A stretch of 27,552 bases of DNA, from assembly GCA_019649035.1 (NCBI GenBank), contig BMAT01011341.1, forward strand, positions 265,802 to 293,353. The letters run 5' to 3'. How positions within the stretch are numbered: the first letter of the stretch is position 1; every line of letters starts with the position of its first letter. Of the stretch, positions 1-27,552 are shown one piece after another. This DNA comes from Elysia marginata. Taxonomy: Eukaryota; Mollusca; Gastropoda; Plakobranchidae. The position numbers and the translations under genes are program-made. The notes beneath the pieces are model-generated. The model was not told where the DNA came from and searched no databases. It saw only the letters and a program-made list of their open reading frames with translations.

Positions 1-157
1 TTAAATTCATTTCATGACCACTATTTAAAACACTGTACTTGATTTAGTATTATATTGTCGAATTATACTTTTGAAATGCCCTTTTTTAAACGAATTTCAT
101 CTGATGTGTCTTGGTTGTAATAGGTATGAAAGAGAAACTTTTTTTCATCTTTTATGC

Positions 158-222
158 TTGTTTTTGTAAAGCACGTTGAGATTTTATTTGGTTGTAAAAC
201 GCGCTATATAAAGGAGTTGTAT
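158..222 (+). repeat. 3'-end motif of a non-LTR retrotransposon
   Basis: Contains TTGTAAAGCACGTTGAG followed by AACGCGCTATATAAAG. This is the paired GTAAAGCgCtTTGAG ... GCGCTATATAAA arrangement common at the 3' ends of CR1/L2-type LINEs and partner SINEs. A similar motif ends the LINE at 17230-18480. No coding part is visible next to it, so this is a short 5'-truncated copy. Left boundary unknown. Confidence 0.45.
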
Positions 223-654
223 GTCACAATTTTCAAATGCCAAGGCACTCTAATTTTTTAACAGGTCATTTTTCTGAACTTCCAAAAGTTATAAGTTTAA
301 TAAAATTATGAAAATTATGTAGGAAGATAGAAGAACTTGGGTCGTTTTAAAATATATATATATGTAACAAAAAAGGAAACCTTGGACTTTTAAAATACCT
401 TTTCTCATATTGGAATTCCTGATATCAGACTGACTGGGATTCGTCACAAGCCATTTTATTTTTTTTTAAATGCTTCCTAAACACCATAAAGTCTGCAAAT
501 GACTATCAATATCAACCAGTCCTTAATCTGATTATAAATTACAAAGTTAAAGTCCAGTCCAGCAATTTCTCTCAGAAAACTGAGCCATTGAAAACTAAAT
601 CTAAAGAGTTCTAAAAATACATTGTGTTTCTGACGAAAAACCTTCCCTTCATAT

Positions 655-660
655 TTTATT
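655..660 (-). other. Candidate DEF8 polyadenylation signal (AATAAA)
   Basis: The first minus-strand AATAAA I find downstream of the DEF8 stop, about 1.0 kb into the presumed 3' UTR. Further candidates lie at 455-460 and 184-189. AT-rich sequence makes chance occurrence likely. Confidence 0.25.
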
Positions 661-1683
661 GCACATATGATAATAGAATCAAACATTTATACACTCTTCC
701 ATCTACTTTTTTACAAAAGCAAATATAAATAGGACCACAGCACAGAAAAAAAATGTAATCTTTTCTTTAAAAACAAAATATTTTCATAAAAAGGGATGAA
801 ACTCCCTGCCATTTTTAATAAACTCTTTACTTAATCCTACCAGTACCACATTGGATCTAAATGACCTTGACCTATAAATCATATGAAATGTGCCCATGAC
901 GAATGAGTTGGGAATCAGAAATTCTTTTAAAAAGAAAATACCATTCAAAGGTCTAATTTTTTTTCTCTATACTTTAAATCAACATAAGTTTTAGTACCCG
1001 TATTTTTCCACATAAAAGTGATAATTATATAAAATTTTTCAAATTTGAGGCTTGGAAAATTCTCTGGTTCAAAACAGAAACGCATTTGAAGGTGAAAATC
1101 GAGACATGCAACTCATTCACCCTGGATGCAAGACATACAGAATATGACAAGTCCAAACATATTGGTGTCGAATTTATGCTTTTGCCAACAGTTTTTTTTT
1201 TTCAAATATGAAATGTTCTAGACCCAAACAAGTTTTAAAAATTTTACCTATAAAGATGACACCCTTTTGTACAAGGTCAGGTCGTTTTCGATCCATATAA
1301 ATATTTATGTATCAAAATACATTAGCTGAACTCTATGTCTGTTACTAAGTATTTCCCTGGAAAACTAGACAACTACTTATATCTGCTTATTGCAGCAAAT
1401 ACAATGTCTGAACTTGCAAAGAACATGCAGCGGTTATCTGTTTGGTATGTGGGATCTGAATCTCAGGTTCTTGATTTGATGAGAAGAGTTGAAGAGAAAT
1501 TGTTTCCTCTGTGTTTGTGCTGCTCTTACAAAAACATGTTCCCAATTTAAACACTCGACCTGTGGCTAGGTTAGTAGGTAGGTTAATTGCTCGACCTGTG
1601 GATGGTAGGGTTAAGTTTCACCAGAGAGTTCAAGTCAAAACACAGTTGAAAAATAAAAAAAAAGAAAGCCACCCTCATTTCTA

Positions 1684-19883
<18,200 letters not shown>

Positions 19884-20143
19884 TTTAGCAACAGCTCAGG
19901 TTATGGCTCTTCTTGGTTTAATTTGCCGTGTATAATTTTAATTTGACCTTGCTCCTTTGAAATAAAAAAAGTAAAATATTGATATTAAGATGCAGTATTG
20001 AATTGAAGCTGTGACAAAACCCCGTGAAAGTACGAAGGACAAAGTTTTTTCAGAAATAACAAAGAAAGTAATAATAGTGTCATGGTGATTTGGTGTTACG
20101 ACTTTTTTAAATTGCGTAATTATGCTCTGTCATTAAATTTGAA

Positions 20144-20162
20144 ATATATATATATATATATA
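20144..20162. repeat. (AT)n microsatellite
   Basis: About nine AT units. Confidence 0.9.
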
Positions 20163-20549
20163 GACCAAAAAATACACTTAAAATCTGTCAGTTGTGATGT
20201 GAACAAAACTTTTCCCCACCATCATAACCAATAAAAAAAAAGATCTATACACTGACATACTGGTCTTGCGGACTCAAAGGGTTACAAAGGGTAAAAATGG
20301 CACTTCGCCATGTTTTCCCCCAAAATTCATCTCATGGTCCTTTTAACCCTTTGACTAATGGCTTAAAAATTTGAAATGCACAAGAAATGGAACTCAAATT
20401 TGACCTAATTAGACAGAGTAGAAAATAGAAGATTGATAGAAAAGCATTGAGAGGAAGACCCATATTACATATACATATTTTCTAAATCAGAAATGAATGA
20501 GGAATTGATTGAGAAACCTAAGTCTAGATAAGGTCAGATAGTGAGATTG

Positions 20550-20609
20550 AGATTTAGATCTTGATCTAGGCCTAGACCTTGATTCGAGATCTAGATGATA
20601 TCTAAATCT
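20550..20609. repeat. AGATCTAG-rich inverted repeat
   Basis: AGATTTAGAT (20550-20559) is exactly complementary to ATCTAAATCT (20600-20609). Between them lie more AGATCTAG/CTAGATC words, so several alternative stems are possible. Confidence 0.55.
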
Positions 20610-21154
20610 AGCCACTTATCATAGTAGAAACAAAAGTAAAATGTCCTGAAATCAAACTAGAAGCCAATGCACATGAACACAACTCTCCAGGAACTCTTGC
20701 GGATTAAAAATCATTTTTAAAATTAAATAGATCCTCACTTAAATGGCTTTGATCGGGGCCTATCGCAGTCAAAAGGTTTTTAACATATTTCATGGAGGTT
20801 TTGACAGTAGATTTAGGATGAAGGAGTAGGCCTACACTGTAGACAAATTTGTTGATAACTTCACCACACAGCCAAATCATTCTATGTAAAACACTGCGTG
20901 ATTCAACTGATTGTTTTGTTTACAGCCTCTTAGTACCATTAGGGTGGCCATGACCATGAACGGAAATTTTTTTCCAGTCTACCTATCTAGATTTAGGTCT
21001 AGAAGGTGATATTTAAAGAGGTTTTGCAGTGTGAATAGTCTTTCAGCGTCCTTGAGTGCTGCAACTCAGTCTATAGCCTGCCGTGAGGCCTTGACTGCCT
21101 CCGCCAACCTCCGAGTACAGGGCTAAAAATTGACCATTCCACAATAAATTAACT

Positions 21155-21450
21155 ATTGGTTGGGTGGTTGTTTGAATTTTTAACGTCTCAGTCAACTGAG
21201 ACAAGGCTGGGGACAATAGAAAGAGTGCTGCCACACTGTGATGTAAGGATTGCTTGCATACACCACACCCAGTCACATTATCTTGACATCGGGCCGACCA
21301 GACTTAACATTAAATCCATAATCATGCCAAACAATGGGCGGATCAGCTGCTAATACCAATTTTAAAGTCCTTGGTCTGAATCGGCCAGGGATCGAACCAC
21401 GCACCTCCTGATCTCTGAACAAGTGTCTTACCGCTAGGCCACAGTGCCGG
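21155..21450 (-). mobile_element. tRNA-derived SINE with target-site duplication
   Basis: On the minus strand the head reads CACTGTGGCCTAGCGGTAAG (A box TGGCCTAGCGGT) and then GTGGTTCGATCCCTGG (a perfect GGTTCGATCCC B box), spaced as in a tRNA. The body includes ACTGGGTGTGGTGTATGCAAG and CTGTCTCAGTTGACTGAGACG-like sequence. Flanks carry a 10-bp duplication, TAAATTAACT at 21145-21154 and TAAATTAGCT at 21451-21460, one mismatch. The acceptor-stem ends do not pair, so it is a SINE head and not a tRNA gene. The internal promoter looks intact. Confidence 0.88.
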
Positions 21451-21608
21451 TAAATTAGCTCTTCCGTTTGACATTAGTCAGTGGAAATCTCACTGTGCAC
21501 CCCATATCTATACTCAAATGTAACCGTTACAGCATATAACATGGGGTTTGCAAAACCTCACTATCACAGTATCAGCCATTGCGACATGAGCAGGTATAGA
21601 TTGTTGGC

Positions 21609-21773
21609 ACTATTGAACAATTGTAGTCCCTTTGAAACTGAATGCAATCAATATCGATACCTTTATTTCGCCAGACAGTGGATTTTAAAAATAAGCTGTT
21701 TAAGTTATTAATCGATGTTGACATATTTTTATCGATCTGGCAAAGTTTCAAGGGGCCGCAAGTGTTCAATAGT
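21609..21773. repeat. Imperfect 30-bp inverted repeat
   Basis: ACTATTGAACAATTGTAG...GAAACT (21609-21639) pairs with 21744-21773, about 80% complementary, enclosing about 104 bp. TTGTTGGCACT also occurs as a direct repeat at 21601-21611 and 21780-21790, flanking the structure. Together this could be a small mobile element with an 11-bp flanking duplication. Confidence 0.5.
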
Positions 21774-21790
21774 ACCGATTTGTTGGCACT

Positions 21791-22906
21791 CTGCTTTATC
21801 TGTGTGGGCAGGTACAGACTCAACGGGCGGGGCAAAAAGTACAAAAATTCACCTTTTTTCGGGGTAATTTTCATTTCCCGAAATTCATTTTAAATAGGAA
21901 ATAAGAATAAACGGGTCAGGTCTAGATTTCCTGTTTGGATTGCTTTCTCACTTTACTGTTACTGACATTTACTCTGCTAGATCTGCTTAGTATCAATCGA
22001 AACAATAACATTGATAACGAAACCGGAAATCAGCTGCTTTCAGGGGAGGGTGGCTAAGGTAATGGTACCTGTCTGCAGAAACTTCAAAATTTTCCATTAC
22101 ATGTATTGTTCGCGCATCGTCGAATAAGTGGTCACATGAATCTACTTTCGAGGTGTATTTTCTCGTAGTTCAGGAATTCTTATGTCATGGAGGTTAAATA
22201 TTTGTTTTCTCTTAAAATGTTGACATCAATTTATGGTAGTACTACATGTAGTAGTATCGTATGGCTACTCCTCTAGTTTCAAATTGTCGATCCAGGATAC
22301 CAAATTGTCTTTTTCAACGTTAACTGCGGCAACCTGCGGCTCTCTTTTTATCTTTGCTTTAATTTAAAGTATTTGTTTTGTATTGTACATTAATATATAT
22401 AAAATTGACATAATTATAAAATAAATAACAAACCACACCTATTGTTAGACAGGTCTTTCCTACTTTACTGACACGTTGGTATACATAACAATAACACAAT
22501 AAGTAAAATTAATATGTCTGTAATGGATAAGGAAGAAAAATCGCTAGATACATGGACAATGTTGAAAAATCTATTTCGCTAAGACTAAAACAAGCTGCTA
22601 AATTTTTAGGCCCACATGCAAAATGTTACCACAAAATAATTATAGATCTAGAAACTGAAAGGTTTTTAACAATAAACTTAAGTTTTTTCCTTCAAAGGTG
22701 CAAAAGGTTTTTCCCTTAAACGCCAAAATGTAGCCATTGTTTTTTGCTTTGCTAATGCAGAGCCAACTGACACGATCGAGATAGCTCTAAATGAAACCAG
22801 TATGGGTTCATTCTCATAATTAAAGAATACCGACATGCAACGGTTTGCTTAATTAGCTGCAATCAGTCACTTATGACATTCCCCTTTCTCTTCCACTCCA
22901 AACAAA
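21791..22906. other. Intergenic region between DEF8 and the plus-strand reading frame
   Basis: Slightly more GC-rich in places than the introns. Includes a 14-bp palindrome TACTACATGTAGTA near 22240. No coding sequence recognised. A distal DEF8 promoter or 5' UTR exon could lie here, but I cannot place one. Confidence 0.4.
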
Positions 22907-23094
22907 ATGGCTGAAGTAGGCATTAAGCTTTTAGTTTTACAAAGAAAAAATATGAATGAAACATTAAAAGCACGTAGTAGGCCTGCAGAGCCAATATGCC
23001 ACAATCATAGTTATTATAGAGAATTTAGGCTTTCAAAACAGAGGACAAAAAAAAAAGATATTGCTTTGGCTGTTGAAGTGTCCGACTTACAAAA
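22907..23094 (+). CDS. Possible first coding exon of an unrecognised gene
   Basis: The ATG is in a strong context (AACAAAATGG) after a pyrimidine-rich stretch. It is followed by 62-63 open codons beginning MAEVGIKLLVLQRKN, rich in Lys, Arg and Glu and ending with a possible start of a coiled coil (IALAVEVSDLQK). The frame closes at TAA inside AAAA|GTAAGA, a very good splice donor, so the codons before it look like a first exon that continues downstream. I do not recognise the family and could not place the next exon among the retroelement remnants to the right. It could also be a chance reading frame. Confidence 0.35.
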
Positions 23095-23409
23095 GTAAGA
23101 TGGTTTATTGTTTTAAATTTTAAAAGTGAAAAATAATAAATTATCAAGGCAAAACTAAGTAGATCGAAGGAAACAAAACAATGAAAACTAGAAGAAAAAA
23201 TGCGCTTACGCCTAGGCTGCCTTTCAGCCAAGAACGGCTACTCTAATTCCCTCTTGAAATCGCATTCCCGATTAGCTTGCTCTGTGGCCACCTTCCAGTT
23301 TTGTCATTGGGCAATGCAATACAATGGTAATTAACATGTTTCGTTTCCCGTATTGAATCATGTGCATGTGTGTGTGTTTCTTTTAGTGTTCATTTGTGCA
23401 TGCTGTGGG

Positions 23410-24159
23410 CAATTTTGCGTGCTTTGTTCTAGGCCGATTTGCGAAAGGAAAAAGAAATTTTAACGGAGAAAGACTGGTTGAGTTTTGTGAAGAGAAACGA
23501 CTTTTCGTCACAAACAGTGCGTTTAACCACCCGTCTAGACACATCACGACACGGGCAGGACAAAGAAAAGACAAAACAACAGGAGAAACGATTAACATCT
23601 ACAACCAAATTGACTTTGTAATATGCCAACAAAGGCATAAAAATTTATTAACAAATGCTCGTTCGTATGGAGGAACTACATTTACTAGTGACCACAAATT
23701 GGTAAAAACAAGCTTTAAAATAGAGGGACATAGAGTTTGGCCGAGAAGGAAAAACGGTAACAACATCACGCCAATGAATGTGTCAAACTTAGTAGACCTA
23801 GCTAGCTGTAAGAGACACTACCAAACCAACTTAAACAAAGAACTAGACAAAATTACACAAGAACACACTCAACAAGACTCACCACCCAATTTCCAGTGGA
23901 AAAATATTCAGACTGCCATACTTAATCAGCCGAGTCGAGCACAGGAGTAAGAACACACAACAAGCCAAACCGAACACCAAACTCAGTAATCCAGGAATTA
24001 TCAACAAAGCATAAGAACATTCGAATACAGATAGAAAACTGTAAATGCAAACAGAAGAGGGCAAAATTAAAAAGAGAAAGAAACTCAGTATTGCACAATA
24101 TCAGAAAATTAGTATTGAAACAAAGAGAGACAGAACTTGGTAGACAGGCAGAGACCTAG
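23410..24159 (+). pseudogene. RTE-like retrotransposon endonuclease fragment, frameshifted
   Basis: The frame from about 23410 to 23949 reads GRFAKGKRNFNGERLVEFCEE, then IYNQIDFVICQQRHKNLL and GGTTFTSDHKLVKTSF. This is the C-terminal half of an APE-type endonuclease; NQIDFV and SDH are the conserved catalytic-site motifs. It is the kind often mis-annotated as craniofacial development protein 2. After a frame change near 23947 the product continues (VIQELSTKHKNIRIQIEN, KRERNSVLHNIRKL) to a TAG at 24157-24159, the linker towards the missing reverse transcriptase. Truncated at both ends and frameshifted. Confidence 0.85.
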
Positions 24160-24603
24160 TATTACCCAGTGCTTTCGCTTTAGAGAAGACTGGATGGGTC
24201 GAGTTAATCGTTTGTCGTTTCTACCCCTGTTGGGGATCCTTTTTCTGTTCTAGTTTCCATGCTTCATTTGCATTATAGTCTTTGATCTCGGATCCATAGA
24301 ATGGTTTTCCTTGACTTAAAAGTCTTCATGCTCTTGGGCCGTTTTTAGTGTTTTCTTTAGTGTTGTATTTTTATATGTCATATTGTCAGCTCTCTTCATC
24401 ATTTTTGGTTGGCATCTTCTCTTTGGGTATGAGGTGTTGCATACCTCTTGTTATTGGTCTTGAATTATGACATCCTCAGAGGGTTCTCACTGAATATCTT
24501 AGTTTGACCTCAAACTTATTGTGCGTGTGTGTGTGTGTACCATACCGGAGTACAGTGTTCTGCAACGCTGCAATAGACTGCTTGTGTAGATTTTTTCAAG
24601 ACT

Positions 24604-24835
24604 TAGAGAAGGTCCCCATGTTGTTCTTTTTAGTTTCACCCTTTCTACGGATTGTCACTTTGTCATCGGGTAAGGGCTTGCGTGCAACAGAGACCCTGAT
24701 GGTGAAACCAGCCAAGGTGCTCTCATGTTGGGACAGTTGATTGATTAGAGCCAGACTGGGAAAAACTCGACTCGGCGTTCAGACAATGTGGTGTAAGATA
24801 TGATCTGGGGAGATGATTATTTACGACCTTCTCTA
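24604..24835. repeat. Short element with 11-bp perfect inverted ends
   Basis: TAGAGAAGGTC (24604-24614) and GACCTTCTCTA (24825-24835) are exact inverted copies 232 bp apart. No coding sequence lies between. If TA is the target site it could be a MITE; the ends are short enough to be chance. Confidence 0.35.
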
Positions 24836-24880
24836 GGTTCTCGTCATAACAACACAAGTATAAAAATATATGAGTCCCGC

Positions 24881-24985
24881 GTGATGAACACCTTGTAGGT
24901 CTGGCATGAGAACACCTTACATGTATAGGTCTAGCCTGAGAAACACCCTACGGGTCCGACATGAGAAGTGCTCTACATGCATGAT
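24881..24985. repeat. Degenerate tandem repeat, 25-31 bp units
   Basis: About four diverged units of the form G-TGAGAACACC(T/C)TAC(ATGTA)-GGTCTG, starting near 24881, 24904, 24934 and 24959. Confidence 0.6.
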
Positions 24986-25097
24986 CCCGAACTGTTCTAC
25001 TAAGTGCCATGGGACTACTATCTAAACAGAACCTGCAGGAGTACTTTGTGACCAAGTTTTACAGTCACGAGACCACTGCCTTATCTATAAATTATAT

Positions 25098-25312
25098 ACC
25101 ATCACCACTACCACCACAACACTCATTTTGAAATACCGGGTAATTAATGATGTAGTTATTATTGCCATTCTTCTCATTCCTCCTATTATCAACATAACCA
25201 TAACCATCATTCTCATCATCATCACTATCAGCAGCAGCAGCACAAACGTGATCGCTATTAATCCCTTCAACGTTTAAAGTTTCAACACCATCGTCATCAT
25301 CGTCCGTTGTCA
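25098..25312. repeat. (CAT/CAC/CAG)n trinucleotide-rich tract
   Basis: Imperfect ATC/ACC/CAG triplets in several clusters. It yields acidic (Asp-rich) and Met/Val-rich translations on the minus strand; these are low-complexity artefacts, not genes. Confidence 0.75.
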
Positions 25313-26192
25313 TAAAACAAACTACGGGGTGTTTGCGTCCGCACTAGAAACAATGATTCTGACCTAATTCGACGTCACGACTTGGGAAATACCTTCTTTT
25401 CCGCATTCCTTCTTGCAGATTGCACACCCTTTTCTGTACCACGATATGAAAAAAATATTACGCTTTTTGGAATAAAACGTTCTTAGAGCACTTTTGATTC
25501 ACAATTCCGCACCAAAAGGTAGATTTAGGTCAGACTCCTTCATAAGTTATGCTTTTCGAATAGCTCATCACAGTTCAAGACAAAGATTGGAGTATAAAAA
25601 TGTTGCTTCCGAAATTAAGTTTTCATCTAAAAGAGCTCTAATATCTGATGAAAATTATTATGCCTGTGGATTACTCGTATGTCTTACAGAAATTAAATCA
25701 GGCCTACATTGTTTGGAGAGCTATTTACATAATAAAAAGTGCATTAGTCTGATGATTGTATTGCACTCAATGATTTGTTACCGGTTCTCTAAAAGGTTAA
25801 TCGTACTTCTTTTATTCATACAATTAGGATATAATTACAAAGGCTGAACAAGACTAATGTCTTGAAATGGTTGAAAAAAATCACATTTTCTTCTTTATGT
25901 CATATGTGGTTTGCATGAAACATGCAGATCTCAGCTCACTTATAATTTATAGTTTTGGAAAGCATTTGAATATCACATATAAAATTAAAATTACAGATTT
26001 AGACTTACCAAAACACACAGGAGAACAGAAGAGAGGGAGGAGTTGGAGACAGTCTTTTCAGACAAAGTTGACCCAAGGAAAGAACTTTGTGGTAAAACAT
26101 ATTTCGAAACATTACCGGTTGATTTGAGACGTTCGACTACAACAGCTGTTCACGGTCTTGCACTGAAATTATTGCAGGGCAGTAGGCCTATG
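25313..26192. other. Unassigned sequence
   Basis: Two moderately long plus-strand frames occur (25494-25847, 117 codons; 26043-26237, 64 codons, running into the LINE fragment). Neither contains a motif I recognise and neither has convincing splice context, so I leave them uncalled. One could be a later exon of the gene suggested at 22907. Confidence 0.35.
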
Positions 26193-26445
26193 CTATTTTT
26201 CATAAATTCTTGCACGGAAAGTCTCCGTGCTACATAAGAGATCATTCTGATATAACAACCGACGCATTCCCTCAGATCTTCAATTTATGCTTCCAGACCT
26301 CCCCCCCAACCCCTAAAAAATGATTGTCATGGGGGACATATTTTTTTCATTATCAGCCCCTAAGCTGTGGAACTCTCTTCCAAATTATTTAAGGGAGATA
26401 ACATCCGTTGAACTGGTTAAACTAATTTAAAAAAACAGACATGTA
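26193..26445 (+). mobile_element. LINE tail fragment, same family as 17230-18480
   Basis: CTTGCACGGAAAGTCTCCGTGCTACATAAGAGATC and GTGGAACTCTCTTCCAAATTATTTAAGGGAGAT match the minus-strand LINE (near 17800-17760 and 17655-17605) almost base for base. They encode the C-terminal LHGKSPCYIRD and LWNSLPNYLREI region. Stops and a C-run insertion break the frame. It is in the opposite orientation to the first copy. Confidence 0.85.
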
Positions 26446-26589
26446 CATCTAGCTCTAGACTAGCGCGAGCAAAAGCATCAAAATGTAAACAAGATTTTGT
26501 AAAAGTGTTACATAGACCTACCGAAGTAGGTAATCAAAATGGGAGCAAATGCTTAACTTCTGGGGTACATCTATATAAAACCAAGGATC

Positions 26590-27422
26590 CAATGGAGTTT
26601 GCTCTGCAGAAGAAACCCTAACCACCAGATTTGTGCAACTCTCATCACACCTCCAAAAAGGCAAAAACGTGTATTTCCAGTTTAACAAATAGAGCTTGCC
26701 ATCAACAAAGCCATGGGAACTCCTAGACCACAAGTACTCCAAAGACGAAAAAAGGGTGCTACCGAAACACAGAGAATTCCACTCTTTACATACAACTGTG
26801 CATTACCCAACATCTCCAATACCGGTATTCTCAAAACATACCTCCGCCTCCTCCATTTATCCAACCGATGCAAAAAAGCTATACCGGAGCTCCCGATGAC
26901 AGCATTGCGACGACGTACCAACATCAGGAATATACTACTTAAACTAGTGCGTTCCACCACTCCATCCAATAACAGCTCTGGATTCAAGCCCTGCAACACA
27001 CCACAGTGCAAAACGTGCCCTTTACACATCCAGAACATAATTTTTTAGTCCTCTATCAACGGACGTGTTTTCAACATCACCCTCAACTTTTCATGCCATT
27101 CACACAACACCATTTACCTGATCACATGCACCAAATGCAGCAAACAGTACACCGGGAAAACAAAAAAAAACCTCTCAGGACCCGATTTACTACCCACAGA
27201 TTCGACACCAACAACGACAGAGGCACATCCGTGGCCAAAAATTTTAACCTTGATGACCACAACCATCAACATGTCAACACCATTACCATTGACCAACTTC
27301 CACGCTCAGACAACATCAGCCTTTTGAACAAAGAAACTCATTCTATCCATACATTGGGCACTACAGACCAACACGACATTAACATCAAGGAGCAAGAATC
27401 ATTCCCCATCTCTATTCGCTGA
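26590..27422 (+). pseudogene. Penelope-like element C-terminus with GIY-YIG endonuclease, broken
   Basis: Three frames carry one protein. About 26595-26680 reads CSAEETLTTRFVQLSSHLQ. 26687-27165 reads ELAINKAMGTPRPQVLQ, then TYNCALPNISNTGILKTYL, FKPCNTPQCKTC and NTIYLITCTKCSKQYTGKT, with a TAG at 27046-27048. After a frame change in the A9 run (27162-27170), 27171-27422 reads LRTRFTTHRFD, VAKNFNLDDHNH and LLNKETHSIHTLGT. The Cys-rich CNxxxCKTC block, the YLITC...QYTGKT core (the GIY-YIG equivalent), the following Arg/His motif and the Glu-bearing motif occur in the order known for Penelope-like retroelements. The reverse transcriptase is missing upstream. Confidence 0.9.
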
Positions 27423-27552
27423 AACTTTGCAAGTAATGTCGGACTGCAGTCACATGTTCACCCCCCAGCCTACCTTCTTCTACACCTTCCATGTGTTCAT
27501 TTATAAATTTAGAGAGTTTATTGGGAGACATAGAGCCGGGGTGCCTGAGTGT

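Larger units (their letters stand above)
1..1683. other. DEF8 3' UTR and downstream flank
   Basis: AT-rich, with no coding sequence I can support. The 71-codon plus-strand reading frame around 1335-1550 resembles nothing I know and overlaps the likely 3' UTR. The only recognisable item is the LINE 3'-end motif at 158-222. Confidence 0.6.
19899..21144. other. Upstream region of DEF8 (5' UTR/promoter not resolved)
   Basis: Directly upstream of the in-frame stop at 19898. The true 5' UTR and promoter may lie here or in a distal exon; I see no TATA box or CpG-rich stretch to place them. Contains an (AT)n microsatellite (20144-20162), two CCCTTTGA-type ends and an AGATCTAG-rich inverted repeat. 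Confidence 0.4.

Noticed and set aside
21385-21451. Apparent tRNA gene
   Set aside because: A and B boxes are good, but the acceptor ends do not pair and SINE body plus target duplications follow, so it is a SINE head.
25085-25313. Asp-rich and Met/Val-rich minus-strand frames
   Set aside because: Products of the ATC/ACC trinucleotide repeat tract.
26682-27296. Minus-strand frames of 118 and 60 codons
   Set aside because: Antisense to the Penelope-like GIY-YIG remnant.

Overview
This is a eukaryotic (metazoan) genomic window: AT-rich, dominated by introns and transposon remnants, with one well-supported multi-exon gene on the minus strand. The gene is an orthologue of DEF8 (differentially expressed in FDCP 8), an endolysosomal adaptor with a C1 zinc finger and a Rubicon-homology (RH) zinc-binding domain. 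I rebuilt 13 coding exons by hand, from the ATG at 19883 to the stop at 1684. All have GT/AG borders and matching phases, and they give 1878 nt, or 625 residues plus stop. The tRNA-derived SINEs, Penelope-like, RTE-like, CR1/jockey-like and mariner remnants together suggest an invertebrate, most likely a lophotrochozoan such as a mollusc. That placement is inference from general character, not from a diagnostic marker.

Layout. 1-1683: 3' UTR or downstream flank, with a LINE 3'-end motif near 158-222. 1684-19883: DEF8. Its introns hold a tRNA-SINE (6362-6527), a degenerate tandem repeat (7089-7370), a complete but dead D34D mariner with 37-bp TIRs and TA duplications (7847-9237), a second tRNA-SINE with a 13-bp target-site duplication (11146-11418), a short TA-flanked inverted-repeat element (11971-12211), a 752-bp run of N inside a 28-bp minisatellite (13511-14262), a miRNA-like hairpin (15442-15530), a three-copy tandem repeat (15811-16080) and a 5'-truncated CR1/jockey-like LINE (about 17230-18480).

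19899-22906: upstream sequence with no recognised gene, containing a third tRNA-SINE (21155-21450, 10-bp duplication) and several inverted repeats. 22907-23094: a possible first exon of an unrecognised plus-strand gene. 23410-24159: a broken endonuclease fragment of an RTE-like retrotransposon. 24160-26190: a short inverted-repeat element and simple repeats. 26193-26445: a second, plus-strand copy of the LINE tail seen at 17.5 kb. 26590-27422: the broken C-terminal part of a Penelope-like element with its GIY-YIG endonuclease.

The functional content is therefore a single housekeeping-type gene in a landscape of dead mobile elements. I found no evidence of a new multi-gene system. The most interesting points are the long acidic N-terminal exon of this DEF8, element-derived sequence lying within about 50 bp of two of its splice acceptors, a splice donor inside a tetranucleotide repeat, the miRNA-like hairpin and the Penelope-like GIY-YIG remnant.
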